DNA of 64,000 nucleotides from VBDM01 sp035499735 (GTDB lineage: Bacteria; Pseudomonadota; Gammaproteobacteria; Burkholderiales; SG8-39). The translations under genes and the position numbers were made by a program. The notes beneath the pieces were generated by a model that was given only the letters and a program-made list of their open reading frames with translations, made no database searches and was not told where the DNA came from. This document shows, one piece after another, positions 60,931 to 64,000 of this stretch; position 1 is the first letter of the stretch, and each line of letters begins with the position of its first letter. Where the stretch lies: positions 21,215 to 85,214 of the forward strand of contig DATJYC010000082.1 in the NCBI GenBank assembly GCA_035499735.1, in the 5' to 3' direction.

Positions 60931-62484
60931 ATGGCCGAGCCGGTCCCAGCCGCCCATCCGCCGCTCAGCGGCGGAACCCTCGCGCTCGGCACGCTGGTGG
61001 TGTCGCTCGCCACCTTCATGAACGTCCTGGACGTCTCGATCGCCAACGTGTCCATCCCCGCGATCGCGGGCGACCTCGGCGTCTCGCCGAACCAGGGAAC
61101 CTGGGTGATCACCTCCTTCGCGGTGGCGAACGCGATCTCGGTGCCGCTCACCGGCTGGCTTTCGCAGCGCTTCGGCAACGTGCGGCTGTTCCTCGCGACG
61201 GTGGTCCTGTTCGTGCTCGCCTCGCTCCTGTGCGGACTCGCGCCCTCGATGAGCATGCTCATCCTGTTCCGCGTGATCCAGGGCGCCGTCGCCGGGCCGA
61301 TGATCCCGCTGTCGCAAACCCTGCTCCTCGCGAGCTACCCGCGCGAGAAGGGCGGCACCGCGCTCGCGATGTTCTCGCTCACCGTGCTCGTCGCCCCGGT
61401 GGTCGGGCCTCTGCTGGGCGGCTGGATCACGGACAACATCTCCTGGCCCTGGATCTTCTTCATCAACGTGCCCGTCGGGGTCGTCGCCGCCGCGATGACC
61501 TGGGTCATCTACAGGCACCGCGACACGCCCACGCGCAAGACCCCCATCGACGCCGTCGGCCTCGTGCTGCTCGTCGTGTGGGTCGGCGCGCTGCAGGTCA
61601 TGCTCGACACGGGCAAGGACTACGACTGGTTCGGGTCGGGCGTCATCTTCGCGCTCGCCGTCGTCTCGGCCTTCGCCTTCGTGCTGTTCCTCGTCTGGGA
61701 GCTGACCGAGGAGCACCCGGTGGTCGACCTGCGCCTGTTTGCGCGCCGCAATTTCTGGACGGGAACGCTCTCGGTGTCCCTCTCCTACGGAGCCTACTTC
61801 GGCAGCATCGTGCTGCTGCCGCTGTGGCTGCAGCAGTATCTGGGCTACACGGCGACGCAGGCCGGCTGGGCCCTCGCGCCCGTGGGCGTGCTCGCGCTCT
61901 TCCTCACGCCGATCGTCGGCAGGACCTCGGGCAGGGTCGACCCGCGCGTGTTCGCGACCATTTCGCTCGTCATCTTCGCGATCGTCGCCGCGATGCGCGG
62001 CGGGTTCACCGCGCAGATCGATCTGAGCACGCTGATCATCCCCACCGTGATCCAGGGTGCCGCCGTGTCCTGCTTCTTCATCCCGCTCATCGCGCTGTCG
62101 CTTTCGGGGCTGCGCCACGACCAGATCGCGGCCGCCTCGGGCCTGAACAACTTCGCGCGCATCACCGCGGGCGCGTTCGCGACCTCGATCGCGACGACGC
62201 TCTGGGAGAACCGCGCGAGCCTGCACCACGCCCAGCTGGCGGAGCACGTCTCCGCCTCGAGCCCCGCGGTCGCCGACGCGCTCGGCAAGCTGGGCGCAGC
62301 CGGCCTGAGCCCGGAGCAGTCCTACGGGCTGCTCAACCAGCTCGTGAACCAGCAGGCCTTTACCATGGCGGCGGTGGACCTGTTCAACGCCTCGGCCGTG
62401 CTGCTCGTCCTGCTGATCCCGCTCGTGTGGCTGACGCGCCCAAGCCGCGGCGGCCTGGGATCCGAAGGGGCGAGCGCCCACTGA
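60931..62484 (+). CDS. DHA2-family MFS drug transporter (EmrB-like)
   Basis: 517 residues with 14 hydrophobic segments. MNVLDVSIANVSIPAIAGDL is the DHA2 first segment, WVITSFAVANAISVPLTGWLSQRFG motif A, and GGTALAMFSLTVLVAPVVGPLLGGWI the antiporter motif C. It exports lipophilic compounds or aromatic acids by proton antiport through the EmrA-like and outer-membrane partners. The final gene of the marR operon; pepN follows after 2 bases. Confidence 0.93.
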   Translation: MAEPVPAAHPPLSGGTLALGTLVVSLATFMNVLDVSIANVSIPAIAGDLGVSPNQGTWVITSFAVANAISVPLTGWLSQRFGNVRLFLATVVLFVLASLLCGLAPSMSMLILFRVIQGAVAGPMIPLSQTLLLASYPREKGGTALAMFSLTVLVAPVVGPLLGGWITDNISWPWIFFINVPVGVVAAAMTWVIYRHRDTPTRKTPIDAVGLVLLVVWVGALQVMLDTGKDYDWFGSGVIFALAVVSAFAFVLFLVWELTEEHPVVDLRLFARRNFWTGTLSVSLSYGAYFGSIVLLPLWLQQYLGYTATQAGWALAPVGVLALFLTPIVGRTSGRVDPRVFATISLVIFAIVAAMRGGFTAQIDLSTLIIPTVIQGAAVSCFFIPLIALSLSGLRHDQIAAASGLNNFARITAGAFATSIATTLWENRASLHHAQLAEHVSASSPAVADALGKLGAAGLSPEQSYGLLNQLVNQQAFTMAAVDLFNASAVLLVLLIPLVWLTRPSRGGLGSEGASAH

Positions 62485-62486
62485 CC

Positions 62487-64000
62487 ATGCGGGATCCCAC
62501 GCCCCAGGTCACGCTGCTCAAGGACTATGCGCCACCCGCGTTCCTGATCGAGACCGTCGACCTGAACGTCGACCTCCACGAGGATCACGCGCGGGTGCGC
62601 TCGCGCCTCACCCTGTCCCGCAACCCGGCGGCAGACCCCGGCGCGCAGCTGGTTCTGGACGCCGAGGAGCTCGAGTTCGAGTCGGCAACGCTCGACGGCC
62701 GGCCGCTCGCCCCGGGGGACTATTCGGCCGGCGAGCGGCATCTCGCCGTGGCGGAAGTGCCGGCGCGCTTCGTCCTCGAAACCGCGTGCCGGATCCGCCC
62801 GCGCCGGAACACGACCCTCATGGGCCTGTACGCGGCCGAGAGCGGCTTCTTCACCCAGTGCGAGGCGGAGGGCTTCCGGCGCATCACCTACTTCATCGAC
62901 CGTCCGGACGTCATGGCGAGATACACGGTCACGATCCACGCGGACCGCGGGAAATACCCGGTGCTGCTGTCAAACGGCAACCTCGTCGCGACGGGCGACG
63001 AGCCCGGCGGGCGGCACTTCGCCACCTGGCAGGACCCTCACCGCAAGCCCTGCTATCTCTTCGCCATGGTCGCCGCAAAGCTGGACAGGCTGGAGGACGC
63101 TTTCGTGACGCGCTCGGGCAGGCGCGTGCAGCTCGCGATCTACGTCGACCCGGGCAAGCTCGACCAGTGCGGCTTCGCCATGGAGGCGCTCAAGCGCGCG
63201 ATGAGATGGGACGAGGACGTGTACGGCCTCGAGGTCGACCTCGACAACTACTCGATCGTCGCGGTGGGCGACTTCAACATGGGCGCGATGGAGAACAAGG
63301 GCCTCAACGTCTTCAACACGAAGTACGTGCTGGCGCGTCCCGACATCGCGACCGACGGCGACTACCTCGCCATCGACCGCGTCATCGCCCACGAGTACTT
63401 CCACAACTGGACGGGAAACCGCGTCACCTGCCGCGACTGGTTCCAGCTCTCGCTCAAGGAGGGGCTCACCGTGTTCCGCGACCAGGAATTCGGGGCGGAC
63501 ATGTATTCGCGGCCGGTCGAGCGCATCCGCGAGGTGCGCGGCCTGCGCGGCGTCCAGTTCGCGGAGGACGCGGGGCCGATGGCGCACCCGGTGCGCCCCG
63601 CGTCCTACATCGAGATCAACAATTTCTACACCAGCACGGTGTACGAGAAGGGCGCCGAGGTGGTGCGCATGATCCGCACGCTGATCGGCGCGGCCGCGTT
63701 CCGCAGAGGCATGGACCTGTACTTCCAGCGGCACGACGGCCAGGCGGTGACCTGCGACGACTTCGTGCAGGCGATGGCCGACGCCTCGGGCGCCGATCTG
63801 ACGCAATTCAGGCGCTGGTACGACCAGGCGGGGACGCCCGTTCTCGAGGTCCAGTCGGAGTACGACGCGGCGCGCGAGAGCTACGCGCTGACCGTGAAGC
63901 AGTCCTGCCCGCCGACACCCGGGCAGGAGAGCAAGCTGCCGTTCCACATCCCGCTGGCAGTGGGGCTGGTCGCGCCCGACGGGTGGGACATGCTCGCCGA
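62487..64000 (+). CDS. pepN: Aminopeptidase N, 5' part (runs off the window)
   Basis: 504 codons are present, open at the window end. M1-family metalloaminopeptidase: VGDFNMGAMENKGLNVFNT carries the GAMEN substrate-anchoring motif near residue 267, and HEYFHNWTGNRVTCRDWFQL carries the HExxH-type zinc motif near 302-306 with the third ligand Glu in SLKEGLTVFRDQEF. EGFRRITYFIDRPDVMARY and YEKGAEVVRMI match proteobacterial PepN rather than eukaryotic M1 enzymes. It removes N-terminal residues in cytoplasmic peptide turnover. It starts 2 bases after the EmrB-like stop. The catalytic half is complete; the C-terminal helical domain is missing only because of the window edge. Confidence 0.94.
   Translation, partial: MRDPTPQVTLLKDYAPPAFLIETVDLNVDLHEDHARVRSRLTLSRNPAADPGAQLVLDAEELEFESATLDGRPLAPGDYSAGERHLAVAEVPARFVLETACRIRPRRNTTLMGLYAAESGFFTQCEAEGFRRITYFIDRPDVMARYTVTIHADRGKYPVLLSNGNLVATGDEPGGRHFATWQDPHRKPCYLFAMVAAKLDRLEDAFVTRSGRRVQLAIYVDPGKLDQCGFAMEALKRAMRWDEDVYGLEVDLDNYSIVAVGDFNMGAMENKGLNVFNTKYVLARPDIATDGDYLAIDRVIAHEYFHNWTGNRVTCRDWFQLSLKEGLTVFRDQEFGADMYSRPVERIREVRGLRGVQFAEDAGPMAHPVRPASYIEINNFYTSTVYEKGAEVVRMIRTLIGAAAFRRGMDLYFQRHDGQAVTCDDFVQAMADASGADLTQFRRWYDQAGTPVLEVQSEYDAARESYALTVKQSCPPTPGQESKLPFHIPLAVGLVAPDGWDMLA

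Overview
The window is GC-rich chromosomal DNA with short gaps, many ATGA overlaps and strong wobble-position G/C bias. It fits a betaproteobacterium, most likely an environmental Burkholderiales. Supporting signs are four solitary tripartite-tricarboxylate (Bug/TctC) receptors, catabolic monooxygenase, decarboxylase and FAH-family genes, a fused MnmC, a tandem UvrA and several c-di-GMP proteins. The assignment is inference from gene content. I saw no rRNA, tRNA, CRISPR array, insertion sequence or prophage.

Layout. 0-7 kb: start of a probable arfB, DoxX, a hemerythrin-like gene behind a perfect FNR-type box, two MFS transporters, a GST-like protein, a Bug receptor and an ArnT-like glycosyltransferase. 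7-26.7 kb: catabolic and uptake genes, namely FAH-family hydrolase, decarboxylase-like amidohydrolase, a minus-strand operon (Bug receptor, luciferase-like oxidoreductase, two substrate-binding proteins), a Tat-exported amidohydrolase, an aromatic-ring FAD monooxygenase with an outer-membrane protein, a TauD-like dioxygenase, two more Bug receptors, a Na+/H+ antiporter, an SDR, an orphan molybdopterin-binding subunit and an ABM-domain protein. 26.7-33.8 kb: minus-strand signalling block (histidine kinase, Rcp1-like receiver, REC-GGDEF-EAL) running into a flippase, a MetE-like protein and a LETM1-like protein. 33.8-43.4 kb: housekeeping and envelope genes (ettA, mutM, an ECF sigma factor with its own sigmaE-type promoter, a YiiX-like protein, a flavin reductase, two lipoproteins, a DUF4258/DUF2283 pair, mnmC).

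43.4-46.3 kb is a compact island of visibly lower GC and different codon use between mnmC and the uvrA-like gene. It holds a HigB-type toxin, a HigA-type repressor fused to an ImmA/IrrE metalloprotease, and a beta-family protein, all translationally coupled behind one promoter with a perfect palindromic operator. It is the best candidate here for an undescribed defence or stress system.

46.4-64 kb: a 1842-residue tandem UvrA, a membrane GGDEF protein, a large GAF/PAS-GGDEF-EAL protein, a pirin, a MarR-controlled EmrAB-type tripartite efflux operon with a clear promoter and operator, and the 5' part of pepN, cut by the window end.

Regulation visible in the sequence: several genes (mutM, the uvrA-like gene, the TauD-like gene) have a TANAAT -10 element only 5-7 bases before the ATG and no Shine-Dalgarno sequence, which suggests leaderless transcripts. 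Distinct operators precede the hemerythrin, ECF sigma, mnmC, higB and marR genes.
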